NCBI GenBank assembly: GCA_037974665.1
Contig: CM075775.1
Location: 41,194,152 to 41,258,151, forward strand
Length of the DNA: 64,000 nucleotides
Source: Ehretia macrophylla
Taxonomy: Eukaryota > Streptophyta > Magnoliopsida > Boraginales > Ehretiaceae
Direction of reading: 5' to 3'
The first letter of the stretch is position 1. Each line of letters begins with the position of its first letter. The position numbers and the translations under genes were made by a program. The notes beneath the pieces are model-generated. The model saw nothing but the letters and a program-made list of their open reading frames with translations. It had not been told where the DNA came from and searched no databases. Positions 34,515 through 46,639 of this stretch are shown here, piece after piece.

Positions 34515-34517
34515 CTA

Positions 34518-35682
34518 TTAAATGTATTTAATGAACGTCGTCTACGTACGATGCCTTATTCATTTAATTGGTTTTAGTCTTTTCTCAATATTAAAAAACT
34601 CGAAAGGAAATATCGGAGGAGGCGAAATAGCTTTTAGATTATTTTTTTATTGCCGGCGGAAAATTATAATAAAACAAAAGGCAAATATTCATTGGAAAAA
34701 ACTATTAGGTTTTGGTCAAATGATAATATTCTTTATTGTGTATATGAAAAATTATAATTACGAGTTTTGCTGATTATATTATATGACTTTAGGCTTCTTT
34801 TGAATTTAAAAAATATATATATATTCATTGGAAAAATTTTATAAGCATTGACTACAAAAAAAGTAAATGTATATATTTTGCAAGTAGCATAACAAAAAAT
34901 TGTCTCTAAGATAAGTTTTATTTTTTGTTTGCTTTGATTATGTCCTTAAATTTTTTAAACAACTTTTGTTATGGAAGAATATAGAGTGTACCCAACAAAA
35001 GGGCATATAAAAATATAAACGGATGAAAAAAAAAGTTGTTACGTTTTACTCAAGTTTCAAGTCCAAATCTAGGTTAAAAATAAATAGAATAATAATCCTA
35101 ATAGTATTAGATGCAATGAGAGCTCGCTCGATCCATAGAATGGTACATTCATAATTCACTTCTGATGCCGTGTTTTCTAACCGGATCAATAGCCCATAGC
35201 CTTGGTTTAAGTGTTATTTATCTATATTCTTACTACTTTTTATGCTAATGTAGATTATTGCACTAGCTTCTTACAATTGGAATTTTTTACCATGTAATTA
35301 GTTGTCCCATGCCACACATCATGGAGTAGGTGTGAAATTGGGGTATCAATGTGACAAGAGATTTTCCTATTTTTCTGGAAATAGTGAATCGTGAGAAGGA
35401 TTTAGAATATTTGTAGATAAAACATGTGGTATGAAGTTCTAGGTTTTAGCAATTCATAAAGTTAAAGCATTGTTACTTTTATTTTGTATAGTGGATTTTT
35501 TAAATATGAGTCGTTAATGAATACTAGTTCAAACCACATTAAAAATATTATTGTGTCACCTGTATTTGTGTGCAATATTCCCGACTAAAGTTTAAGGAGA
35601 AAGACAACACCTATTATTCCCTTAAAAATTGTAATTTAATTGTTTTTTTACATCAATAAAAGTTGTTTTACTTAACACAAAT

Positions 35683-35716
<34 letters not shown>

Positions 35717-35939
35717 AGACAAAGTGAGGGAGAAGGACAAAATAATGATAGAAATTAACAATTAGTCTCGAGGGCAAAATGCAAATGCACGAATAATCTG
35801 CATGTCAAAGTCGTGACACAAACGAGCAAAAAAACAATGTGACACATAACTAATAAATATTCAAAAGATATGAATTTAACACACTAAAATATGCCACCCA
35901 CTTAACTACTAGCAAAATTGTGTCGATGGCGGATGGCCT
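34518..35939. other. Intergenic, no gene seen
   Basis: AT-rich. An AC run followed by about 23 A lies at 35684-35718. No supported gene. Confidence 0.5.
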
Positions 35940-36053
35940 GCAAAGAGATCATGCGTGGTAATCCGAGGTTCCAGCAAAAGCAAGTGTATTATAAATGCAA
36001 AGGAGTCATGTGTGGTAACCTGGGGTTCTGACAAAAGTATGCGTATCGTGAGG
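35940..36053. repeat. Two copies of a ~57-bp tandem repeat
   Basis: The units start with GCAAAG and share TCATGYGTGGTAAYC, GGTTC and AAAAG words. The DNA just upstream (CTTAACTACTAGCAAAATTGTG near 35899) resembles the repeats on the other side of the psbB fragment at about 36640-36810. Confidence 0.6.
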
Positions 36054-36245
36054 CTAATTATTGTATGAATTAATTTGTAAATTATGACTTGACATAACAG
36101 TTGGATAGTTGCATCATTAAGTTGACCCCTACACAATTAAGAGTGATATAGCATAGAGATAAGCGGAGTTGTACCTCCCATCGAATGATTATTATTCAAT
36201 AAAGTTACGTGGTGTCTATTTATTTTTGAAAAAGGGGTATTTTCC

Positions 36246-36616
36246 ATTGGTTTACCTTGGTATCGTGTTCATACCGTTGTATTGAATGATCACGGTTGGT
36301 TGTTTTTTGTTCATATAATGCATACAGCTCTGATTGCTGGTTGGGCCGGTTCTATGACTCTGTATGAATTAGCAGTTTTTGATCCTTCTGCCCCTATTCT
36401 TGATCCAATGTGAAGACATAACATGTTCGTTATACCCTTCATGACTCATTTAGAAATAACAAATTTATGGGGCCGTTGCAGTATCACATGAGGAATTGTA
36501 ATGAATCCGGGTATTTAGAATTACGAAGGTGTAGTTGGGGTACATATTGTGTTTTTCGACTTATACTTTTTGACAGCTATCTGGCATTGGATGTATTGGG
36601 ATCTAAAAATATTTTG
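36246..36616 (+). pseudogene. psbB: Plastid psbB (CP47) fragment in nuclear DNA
   Basis: About 371 bp match the start of plastid psbB, the photosystem II antenna protein CP47. Translated pieces read [45 protein letters not shown] and [14 protein letters not shown]. The start codon is now ATT, an early Trp codon has become a stop, and further changes break the frame, so it is a nuclear plastid-DNA insertion (NUPT) and not functional. Up to about 100 bp of psbB leader may be present on the left (AAAAAGGGGTATTTTCC). An A-tract lies just beyond the right end. The many substitutions suggest an old transfer. Confidence 0.9.
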
Positions 36617-36639
36617 CCTCCATATAAATCAAAAAAAAA

Positions 36640-36810
36640 AAAAAAACTGTCAAGGGGACAACAACCATGCTTGTAAAAAATATGCCTACACATTTAACTA
36701 TTGGCAAAACTGTGTGAATGGCCGAATGGGACAACAAGCATACTTGCAATTTGCGAAATATGCCTACAAGTTTAACTACTTGCAAAACTGTGAATGAGAC
36801 AACAGCCATG
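36640..36810. repeat. Tandem ~72-bp repeat beside the psbB fragment
   Basis: Two copies share GGGACAACAA, ATGCCTACA(C/A)(A/G)TTTAACTA and GCAAAACTGTG. Related words occur upstream of the plastid fragment near 35890-35935, so the plastid DNA sits inside a local repeat field. Confidence 0.6.
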
Positions 36811-38000
36811 TTGTATATTCTTCATAATGAATAAGCAAGTAACATGACCATCATTTTCATAAGATCATTCCTGTCACAAGTGCGTGTTAAAGTTTGAAAT
36901 GTCCAGTTAAGATAGATATTGGGTTGGCTACAAAAGAATGAATTGTTTCTCTTGTTCATGTTCTCGCAGAAAATCGTCAAGAAAAGAAAAAGGGCGAGAA
37001 AAGACAACTATGTTGTACCAACATCATTTGGGTTTTCATGCAAACTGTGGACGCGTCAGCAAATTTTGGCATCGAATAAATAGGTAGATCTATATACGAG
37101 TAACTGTTTTCACTGACTGCGGTGTGAAAAAGTAAGTTAAAATTGTATTTTTTAATAAATTATATATTATTAAAATATTTTTAAATTAAAAAATTAATTT
37201 AATTCCTACTAAAAAAAATACATATATATATATATATAAGTACTAAATTGTGAGATTTTAATTCACACTAAACAAAAATTCTAAAATCTGAGCAACTCTT
37301 GAGAGATCAATATGTAGACCAGGTACTGGTTGCTTTGCAAAGTCCTTTGGAGAAATATATAAGAGGGGAAATAGCCTCTCAAAGGGTAAATTGTAACTAT
37401 CACTTAAACTTTCCTTAAAAAAAGAAAAAAAATCATATATATATGACAGAAAACTTTTAAAAAAGAAAATCATTCATATCTATATTATGAATATTAAATC
37501 GTAAAATACACGACCCTACCATGAGAAAATATCATTCCTTCAATGCAAAGCATCTCTTTATATTGAAAGGACGTGTGAAAATCAATTAGTCAAGTTGCTA
37601 GTTGCTTGTGATTCCAGTAAGCCCCATAATGTTGAACAATTTGTGGCGCCGAAAGGGGTAATTATATTGCACACAAACGTCATTTTCGGATACTATTACT
37701 AATAACAAATCTTTAACATGTTCTGCTTATCCAAATCTTTCGTAGGATGTCTCAAGATTTTCACTCAACGGCCACAGTTGATATTCATTCATGGCTTCAA
37801 TCAAAGCTACAGGATATTGGATCCACATGCTTGATTTGTGGGCCTTTCATGTCCTCATTTAGTGGTAGATAAATTTGATCAAATACCCAATCCATGCATT
37901 CTGCTTATATATGCGCTAATCTTTCCATTTACAGAAACTGGATATTAATGAAATTTATCGTTTCTTATATATATACATACTCTTTGATGAGTATAAAAAA
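36811..38000. other. Intergenic, no gene seen
   Basis: AT-rich with short TA runs (37211-37236). No supported gene. Confidence 0.5.
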
Positions 38001-38275
38001 AAGTCTTAAGGGCATAAGAGTAAATTGGTTACCAATAAGTAGCAGCGAATCAGTAACATGACATTGGCGAAATTCTTGACGTAAAATGATCCCTGAGCGT
38101 AAAAGGTCCCATGAGCGGATACCTTTGTTTGTCGTTTTGCGTGACATGTCGTTGGGACTCTCATTGCGGATATCTATAAATAGTGAGTTCACACAACAAC
38201 GTGAACAGGTAATTACAACTTGGCGCATTTACTCTATATTCACACTATAATTTTACTTTAGTATCAGAGCTATCA
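38000..38275 (+). mobile_element. Possible LTR retroelement end with primer site
   Basis: A GC-richer stretch with a TATA-like CTATAAATAGTGAG near 38176 is followed by a primer-binding-like TAGTATCAGAGC at about 38259-38270, the usual order of an LTR end and an initiator-Met primer site. No second LTR or coding part was found, so this would be a decayed remnant of unknown family. Confidence 0.3.
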
Positions 38276-39400
38276 TCTGAGATATATCTCACCCCTGATT
38301 TCTTATCTGTTTAATAGGAAACTAGCTCGAGAGCACAACTCTTAGCTCGAGGATCTAAGCCGATAGATTTTTATCTTAACACTCTTATTTAATCTTAAGT
38401 CTTTTGACGAGTGTTGGCATAATTTTTTCCCAATTTCATCATGGAAGATTTCCTGACTAAGCTATTTTTTTCTTGTCTAAAATGGATGCATAATCGATCA
38501 ATGAAACGGAGAAGACGAGACATAATAAGATTGCCAATTGATCATCCCTTGACTAAGCCAATTTCGAGCTATAATCTTGATGTATAGTAATGGGCCAAAT
38601 AATTTAGGATATCACTCAAGAGTTGGGTGACATTATCGAATAACAATTTGTTACTATCAAAACTTTCAAGTTCAAACCACGACTTCAATATTTATTATAT
38701 TAAGCATGTCTTACCTTCTAAGAGTTGCGTCGAGTGGACGTGAGCAACTTGTTGGGTTAGATATTTAAAGTTTGAACTTATGCTCTTGCATTACAAATCT
38801 GGTTTGTTTCTTGACTAATTTAGAATATGTACTATGACACACTACTGCACCGTGAGATTTGTAAAATTGAGGTGAATCAAATGTAATACTACTTAAAGTG
38901 AGTTACTCGATTTTAAATTATAAACAATAAGCATGTCCCAAATTGTGTGCGCGTCATTTTCTTTGTTAAGTATAGCCAGAAAAGTAAGCTATAAGATACA
39001 TTTTATAGTTTTGGTATGAGATCCATGGTTTATATGTTAGAAAAATTATTTAAAGTTCAACCAAATAATTCAACAGCCGGACGATATTGTACGAGCTCAT
39101 TTCCAAACAATCAAAATTATTACATTGTAGGCCGCTAACACGAGTAGGATTCCCGAATTTCACCAGCATCATTTCTCATAGGATAAATTTTTTTATTTAT
39201 TTATTATCGAAGCTATATAATACATATCAAAAGATGTCATTAATAAGAATTTTTCTTCTAACTTTTTACACTTATAATGAAAAATATACGAATATACTAA
39301 AGTCCCAGTCATAGGATAAACTTTTGACTGATGGAGATACTTTTTTACAACATAAGACAATATGTCCTTTAAACATTACCAGACATTAAATCCTGTCCCT
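38276..39400. other. Intergenic, no gene seen
   Basis: AT-rich spacer with no recognised gene or complete element. Confidence 0.5.
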
Positions 39401-39562
39401 CTAAATGTGGTTAGGGTTTCTATGAAGATTTTTAGAACAAAATCGGGGTACATATTTAAACAGAAAGCATTAGATATTCTTCTAAATGTGGTTAGGGTTT
39501 CTATGAAGATTTTTATAACAAAATCGGAGTACATATTTAAACAGAAAACATTAGAGATTCTT
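39401..39562. repeat. Two copies of an 81-bp tandem repeat
   Basis: CTAAATGTGGTTAGGG begins at 39401 and again at 39482, and the copies differ at only a few bases. The 81-bp period is a multiple of three, so the plus-strand frame 39362-39592 stays open through both units (LNVVRVSMKIF... twice). I recognise no protein family. Confidence 0.85.
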
Positions 39563-42361
39563 CAAAAGTACTTAATAGTGTCAGAATTGTAATCTTGTCT
39601 TATTTTTTATAACGAAAAATTTATATTAATTATTTAAAATTACATTACATCCATTTTAAAATTATAAATTTAGTAATACAACAATATATATTAACAGATA
39701 CTCTAAATTAATTGTCAAAAAATATTTAAAAAGGGAGAATATTTACGTTTAATCATGCTGTTTGGTGGCCTAGATAGATCACTACTACTAATGTGGCAAT
39801 ATATAATAATTTCACAAAACATGTTTATGTTTAATGATTGAAGCCGTGACTAATGGGGCAGTTAGTGGAATCCAAGGTGTTTAGTGGGTCTACATAGTCC
39901 TTAATTCAGAAATGGTTTAAAGAAAAAGTGATGATTATGCATTGCCACCATTATTTAGGTCTCGCTTGGATCATAATTCTCCCTCGTCTTTAGAGTTCTC
40001 ATGCATCCTTTCTTTTTCTTTTAAAAAAGAGAGACGGCTAAGAAAGTAGTTCAACTTCCATATCTGATTACTTTCTTATAGGGCCAATTTGCAAGATTTT
40101 ATTCTATTATAGGTCACGGACGTTTTTTAACATGACTCATGTCACACTTGGTGAGCGATACACACTGAGATTTTTTTTTGGAAAAACGACCTTGGTCATA
40201 TAAAGTAAAAATGTGAACTCCATAATAATTTTGAGAGGGGCCAAAGGCAGCCGGATATGTTGTGGCGTTGCAGTTTCACCTTACTTTTAAAAATATTCTA
40301 TATTTTATTGATATTTTAATTTGTAAATTTACTTAACTCTTACATAAACATTTTATTTGGTCACTAAAATCATTTAATTTCCACTAAGAAAAAAAGCTAG
40401 ATTATTTCTATAATATTTTAGTTATTTTGCAACGCTCTATTTGAAAAATAAAAAAATCGTTGCAATAAATCTATTATTGTAATGGTTTTTAAATAGTTGT
40501 ATAAGCTAAAAATTTTTGCAATAATTTTAATTATTCACGTAAGGTTTTTGTTTTTATCATTATTTGTTATCTACAAAAAACTGTTACAATAGAGAATTTA
40601 TAATGAGATCTTATATAACGGTTAGCAAAATGATTGCATAAAGTCATTTACAGTAATTTTTAGCAATTTTAAGTATTGCAATATATAAAAAATATGGCAG
40701 TGTCCACAGCATACATATACCATCATATGAGGCATGTATGCATGCATAGGGGGTGGTTCTCTGATGTACCTTTGCAATTACCTACTGTTTTATTCAATGA
40801 AGGGAGCATGTCAATGACAAAAAAGAAAAAATGGGACATCAATAAGTGGTTGATTTTATCACAAATGGAGGAAAAAACAGTTCTCACTTCTCTTTTTTTT
40901 TTGTTTTGGTTAACTCGAGAAACATTCATACCTCAATTAGCTCACGATATATAGACTGATTTAAATATCATTATGCGATATTAAACCCCTACGATGGACA
41001 CACTAGCATTCCACCATTTGACCTAATAATTAGGTGTAAACCAAAACCCAAAAGTATAACAATCCAACCCAAAAAATATATCAATTTAATTAAGAATAAA
41101 ATTCCAACAACAACAGATTAGAGAACTCAAACTTACATTTACAGTTATTCATTTTCTTTCACTTACTACTGAAATGACCCCTTGAGGTCATCACTTCTCA
41201 ATTCTTACAATAAGCGAAGTTCTCTCCTTTTGTTTGGATTTTTTTTCCATCGAGTAAAGTCATCTCTCATCAATGCTTTAATTTGTCCATGTTCTTACCT
41301 AAAAAGTTATTTTGTAGGGACCATGTTTCACATGGCTAGGTAAGGTTTCAATACGAGGCTTTACCACACTACATCGAATACTATATATACTATATATGTC
41401 TATTTATATCATCATCAACCTGGCACGGATATCATCAGGTTCGTTTTAATGGCTCGTCACTTCAAAGTTGTGTATGGTTTAAGTCTTCAATGTGATATAG
41501 CTACACTTGATAGGGCCCATAAGAATGCTTCATAGTCAAACAATCTAGCTATGGTTTTGTAAAAGGTTTTCGAGCGACAAGAATGGTGCCAAATAGTAAT
41601 TCAAAGAAATAGATGAAAATTCCTTAGTGTGGAAACAATCAAGAGGACATTATAGATCGAAATAATGTAGCATCATTGAGAGGTCAAAAGTGTTTCGAAC
41701 AATGTCGACTCACGGTATTCAAGACATGGGAATTGGTGTCAAAATATTTAAAATCAACCTCGACCAAACCATACTTAATCTCGATCAGATGTATATATAG
41801 ATGTCTAGTTAAACTCGGAAGAAATAAATGGCACTCAGTATAAATTTTTGGCTTAGCTATCCTTGTTAAATGAATGAGAGTCTTAGCACAACGATAAATG
41901 TAAGGTAAAGATGCATATAATTGATGAAAATAATTAACTCTAGTCTTGTTACTCTAATCGTGTACGAAACTAAGTGCAAAAAAGAACACAATAGTTTGGC
42001 GAACAGTTATTTACGTCCACAGCGTATTGCTCACTAATTATTGACACACACAAATTGAATTTTTAAACAAAGCATGAAAAAATTACACCCATCGCCCAAA
42101 CACTTTACTAACACACAAGTCTAATGGTACTCTCAGTAGACTAATGTCTTTTACACTCGATTTTGGCAACAAATATGGTGATTTTATAGGGCTTAGTCCC
42201 ATCCCTGTTCTCTTGATTTTTCAATTAAGGGAGGGATGCTTGGCACACCTCAACAATAATAAACTTAAAAAGAAGGTTCCATCCTTTCTAATTCACGCAC
42301 ATAATAAGAGTTTCGTGCAATTAATGATCCATGTGAGCTAGGATTGAAGAACAACCTTCTT
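39563..42361. other. Intergenic, no gene seen
   Basis: AT-rich. Around 40430-40680 are repeated GTTGCAATAA/TTGCAATA words, which may belong to a decayed element. No gene is supported. Confidence 0.45.
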
Positions 42362-42369
42362 CTTTGAAT

Positions 42370-42551
42370 CAAGGGCGGATCTAAATTTTTTTTTCAGTAA
42401 GGGTTAAAAATACACAATTTTTAACAGTCATATGTGAACTTCTTTTTTTTTTAATGGGAGGCTAAATTGTTTTTTTTAAGCTTAAAAACACCTTATAAAT
42501 ATACATATTTTACAATTTCAACTCACTCCTTAATACTTTGTTCCAGCCCTG
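42370..42551. mobile_element. Small hAT MITE with perfect 8-bp target duplication
   Basis: A 182-bp element starting CAAGGGCGGATC and ending TTCCAGCCCTG. The same 8 bp, CTTTGAAT, occurs at 42362-42369 and 42552-42559, as expected for hAT. It is AT-rich and non-coding, with CAGGGCGGA-type ends like the element at 45677. Confidence 0.8.
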
Positions 42552-42699
42552 CTTTGAATTGCTCTCATGCTCTCGCTTAATACGTATTTCGGTAAAAAAC
42601 AAACTGCCAGCATTGTTGCAAAGAAAACAAGGTCGATCTACCAATGTAATTCAATTCCGCATCACTACAAAGGATTTGATGATTAGATTGAAGATGAAG

Positions 42700-42800
42700 C
42701 CCCAAGGGGTAGCTCGATTGGTAAGCTCGAGATTAGATGCTATGATTAATACATGTTTGAAATATGTTGTTAACATGAGTCATCTTTTTGTCATTCAATG
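42700..42800 (+). repeat. Possible tRNA-like/SINE fragment
   Basis: GGGGTAGCTCGATTGGTAAG at about 42707-42726 resembles a tRNA or SINE 5' region with an A box. No convincing B box or tail follows. Confidence 0.3.
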
Positions 42801-43699
42801 GAGATTAAACTCTTGATTAACTTGGTAAATATTTGAGTCAAGTCACTGCATTCATTTTGGTTCAAATTCAATTATTAGGTCAGAAGGTGGGATGCAGACA
42901 AGGACCCATGATCCAAGAACGTGAGTTAATCTTGTCTATATATCGATCATGAACTAGTTGAGTGGAAATATTTTTCAAAAATAACAAAAAAAATTGAAGA
43001 TGAACAACAGAGAGGCACTAAATTCGATTAGATTAATACTTAAAAATACCCATTCGTTAGAAAATTTTCTAAAGGATCTCCAATCATTTAAAGTGTCCAG
43101 ATAATCCAGATAATGCTCTCCAGTCAAGCATAACTACAAGCCCAGTAATATTAACTGTGGCCAACAAAAACTTCTTGTGAGGAGACAATAAATGTGGAGT
43201 TGGTGACATGGAAAAAAGTAAAGAGAAGTGAAGGATTTCCAATCATTGAAGGTTTATTATTGTCCGGTAACTACGGTCTCCAATTTTAAAGTATAAAATA
43301 TATCAAATTTTACAAATCACGTTACTGTATCTATGTAATAAATCGGTTAGATCTTCTTTCAAATTAAAAAAAAAAAAGCAATTCAGCAATCTTTCACGTA
43401 CAAAAACTAAAGTTCTTTAGTCAATTGAATTCTTAAAAGGGTCTTAAATCGCGTTATTGAGGAACTAATCAACTAATTAACTTAGTTCGAATTAGTGAAG
43501 TGTATAATGTCTCCATAAATATTTCTCCTATTACCAATTTTTATGATTAAAATTATATATTCTTAATTATCTCACTATATTTGAGATATTGGAACATTAC
43601 ATATGCATCATTTATATGTTTTGAGATATTTATTTTGATATCATCTTGCAACGCCATTGTAGTACTTTTTCTGTTAAGGCGAAGAAGAAATATTTGCAA
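42801..43699. other. Intergenic, no gene seen
   Basis: AT-rich spacer without recognised features. Confidence 0.5.
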
Positions 43700-43826
43700 A
43701 AGACCCTTTGGTCTAGCGACATGATACTCACAGTGTTTGTCAGAGGTTACAAGCTCGAGTTTTACTGGTTACATCTGTATATATATATGACTTTAGATCT
43801 CTCTTTGAATCAAAAAAAAAAAAAAA
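43700..43826 (+). repeat. SINE with poly(A) tail
   Basis: TGGTCTAGCGA at 43709-43719 is close to the A box. GAGGTTACAAGCTCGAG at about 43743-43759 resembles the B box. The unit ends in an A-tract at 43812-43825, followed by another near 43847. This layout fits a tRNA-derived SINE on the plus strand. Confidence 0.55.
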
Positions 43827-45668
43827 GAAATATTTTGTCCAAAACAAAAAAAAAAAAAAGAGAAGAAATATTCTACTTCATTCATTGGCAAAGTAGAGTA
43901 GCTTATGGTCTGTGGGGGTTACATCTTAAAGCATTATGTAACTTTAGTTTGAAAAATTAATTCATTAGTCTTTATTAGCTTAAATTTTTTTTAAAAATAT
44001 TATGTATTTTTAATTTAAATAATAATTTACTCTTATAAAAAATATGTATTCTTATATTTTTAAAATTATATATTACTACTCTTATTAAGAAAAAAAATTC
44101 TAAATTTGTTCTTGATTTCTATTAACAAAGTTATGAAATGTAGATTAACATACTACAACGAAATCAACTATCACTTTTTTTTCTTCGATTTAAGAAAAGT
44201 TTAAACTGTATAATATTTAATTGTCATTTTTTTTTAATTCAAGAAAAATCTAAATTATATAATATATAATAAATAATTTACCATCAATAATAAATCTCGT
44301 AATTTTTTATATTTATAATAATAAACATACCGGTAAACCAACGAAATCAACGGCCACTTTAGTGTGGCGCGTATACATACTTCTAAATATGAAGGAAGTA
44401 CGCAACGGCTAATTAATAAGATGATTAGACGAGGTAATCCACGACAAAACGTAGTAGACAGTGTGTGAGAACCTAGAAACCTGTCGCCTTGATTAGCGCA
44501 AGAGGTTTTGGGGGTTCTTGACGTTGTCGTTTCCGTTAATGTGACGGTGTGTGTGTATTCTGCTGTCTTACATGTTTGTGCTGATTGGCAGATTGTATAT
44601 GGAGGAAAAAGTTTGACCATCTGTCCCCCAATTTTTTTTATTTATTTAACTAGAATTAATTTATTTTATATCACTCCAAATATTATACACATAAAATTTA
44701 ATTTCGAGATCTGTTATGTATGACCAAATGGGCTGTGGCACCATCTGTCTCCCATTACATGCAGGCTACTACTTCTTTGACTAAACTGCCTCAAAGTCTT
44801 CTCTTTAATCAATCCTCATAAGAATCAATACTATATGTATGTAATGTTGTTAACAAGTGGGTCCTTTTTAATTTCATCATATAACCACCAGAGTACTATT
44901 TCTGCAGCTAGTGGTGCTGACATTACCCAATGATATGATTGACACAGAAGAGCATAATGCAAAGCCTCCAAAGGCTGGTTTGGGCAGTTTTGTTGTGATA
45001 AAAAAAATTTAAATTATGTCCTATTATAAATAATGTCTCGTCTTTAATTGATTTAAAACATCAATTGTTACATTCTATCACATTATGACTTTAATTGATT
45101 TAGAGCATGAGTTGTGACATACTATTGTATCACGGATTAGTAATTCTAGGGTGAATTCAACATAATTTTAGTTAATGTGAATTCCTTGAAATTTTTTTTA
45201 AAAAAAAGCATAATGAGAGCTCAAATATTAATGGTGGATCTCACTTGTATTATGACCAAAAAACAAAAGATCTCACATGTATAGAATCTATTGAGATATG
45301 TGTGAGTCGAATGTACGACTGAGTTTAGACCGAAAGTTTTTCCCATAAAATGTCTTGTTTAACATCAATAACGGATAATAAGGACAGCACTACGTTCTCA
45401 GCCGATTAGTAAATGATTTCGAGTTCATCATGGTCATTATAGAGCACCCAACGTTCGCGCATTTTATGTGAAACTCGACTTGAAAGATCGTAAATAAAAC
45501 TTCAAACGCCGCATGTTAGATCATGTTGTAACATTACAAGGAATATTTAATAATAAAAAATAATTTAATTATTTTATCATAACTATATAATCGAATCACG
45601 ATAACTGAATCTCCCTAATAATATTACATCCAAGTCCGCAATGAATCGTATTCCAAGTGGATTCTACT
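43827..45668. other. Intergenic, no gene seen
   Basis: Mostly AT-rich. DNA at 44330-44620 is richer in GC, with short frames on both strands but no recognised product. Confidence 0.45.
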
Positions 45669-45676
45669 CTGACCCA

Positions 45677-45852
45677 TAGGGGCGGATCTAGGAATTTAAT
45701 ATTGGGGGGCTAAAATATTTTTTTAATGATACTATATAGAATTTTTAAAAAATTAGGGGAGTCGATAATTTTTTTTTAACGATACTACATAAATATTTTT
45801 AAAAAAATTTAAAACGTTAGTCCCTCTCCCACACTATATAGATCCGCCCCTG
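45677..45852. mobile_element. hAT MITE with perfect 8-bp target duplication
   Basis: A 176-bp element. AGGGGCGGATCTA at the left (45678-45690) is the exact inverse of TAGATCCGCCCCT at the right (45839-45851). CTGACCCA occurs on both sides (45669-45676, 45853-45860). The interior holds two GATACTA(T/C)ATA-type repeats and no coding sequence. The intact ends suggest a fairly recent insertion. Confidence 0.92.
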
Positions 45853-45860
45853 CTGACCCA

Positions 45861-46418
45861 ATTCTTTCGCCCACATCATAGTGACCAATAAATAAAGCAG
45901 TCAGTCCTGATTTCTTCAAGCCCACTCCCTTTCATACTTAATCTGCAAAAGTCGACCTATCACAATATATTTTTAAAGAAATTTCTTCAAAACGACAGTT
46001 GTTTCTGCTATGCATAAAGTTTGCTAAATAATCCTAAATGAGCCAACCTTCGTGTCATCGTAAGATTGTTTACCGCTTTGTGCAATTTGGATTCTTTTTT
46101 TATGAATATAACTTACAGCACAACAAATATATAAAGTTTTTTTTTTCTTTTTTAAAAAAGTTGGTTACTTTGACATAATGACAGATTTATGTTATAACTT
46201 GTGCCTATAGATATTACGCTAATCGTATAAAATTGTTTAAAATCTCTTTGTATTTTTTATATTTTTGTTCTTTTGAAATTACTTTGCATCCATCAATAAG
46301 ATATTATAGATCCATGACATACCATTTCTTCAAAAGTAAGACAAGAAATGGCCTAAGACATGGAAAATAGCCTAGGCTTGCGCATGCTTTTTTGCTATAC
46401 AATGAAAGTCCAGAAGAC
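45861..46418. other. Intergenic, no gene seen
   Basis: AT-rich spacer without recognised features. Confidence 0.5.
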
Positions 46419-46600
46419 CATGTTGGGCCTTTGCCCAATTTATAGTAAAAACTCTAAAATGTAGGTACATGTGTAGATGTTTTGGGCCCAAAAATGTAGA
46501 TACATCAGAGCATGTTGGGTCTTTGCCCAATTTTATAGAAAAAACTCTAAAATGTAGGTACATGTCTAGATGTTTTGGGCCCAAAAGTGTTTTGGGCTTG
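46419..46600. repeat. Two copies of a 92-bp tandem repeat
   Basis: CATGTTGGG begins at 46419 and 46511. Both copies continue with TTTGCCCAATTT, AAAACTCTAAAATGTAGGTA and GATGTTTTGGGCCCAAAA. Non-coding. Confidence 0.85.
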
Positions 46601-46639
46601 ACGGTGAAAATGGATTGGTTAACGTAAATTGTCCTGAGC

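Noticed and set aside
38640-38700. B-box-like word CAAGTTCAAACCACGA, also near 24010
   Set aside because: No A box at the right spacing and no tail, so too weak to call a SINE.
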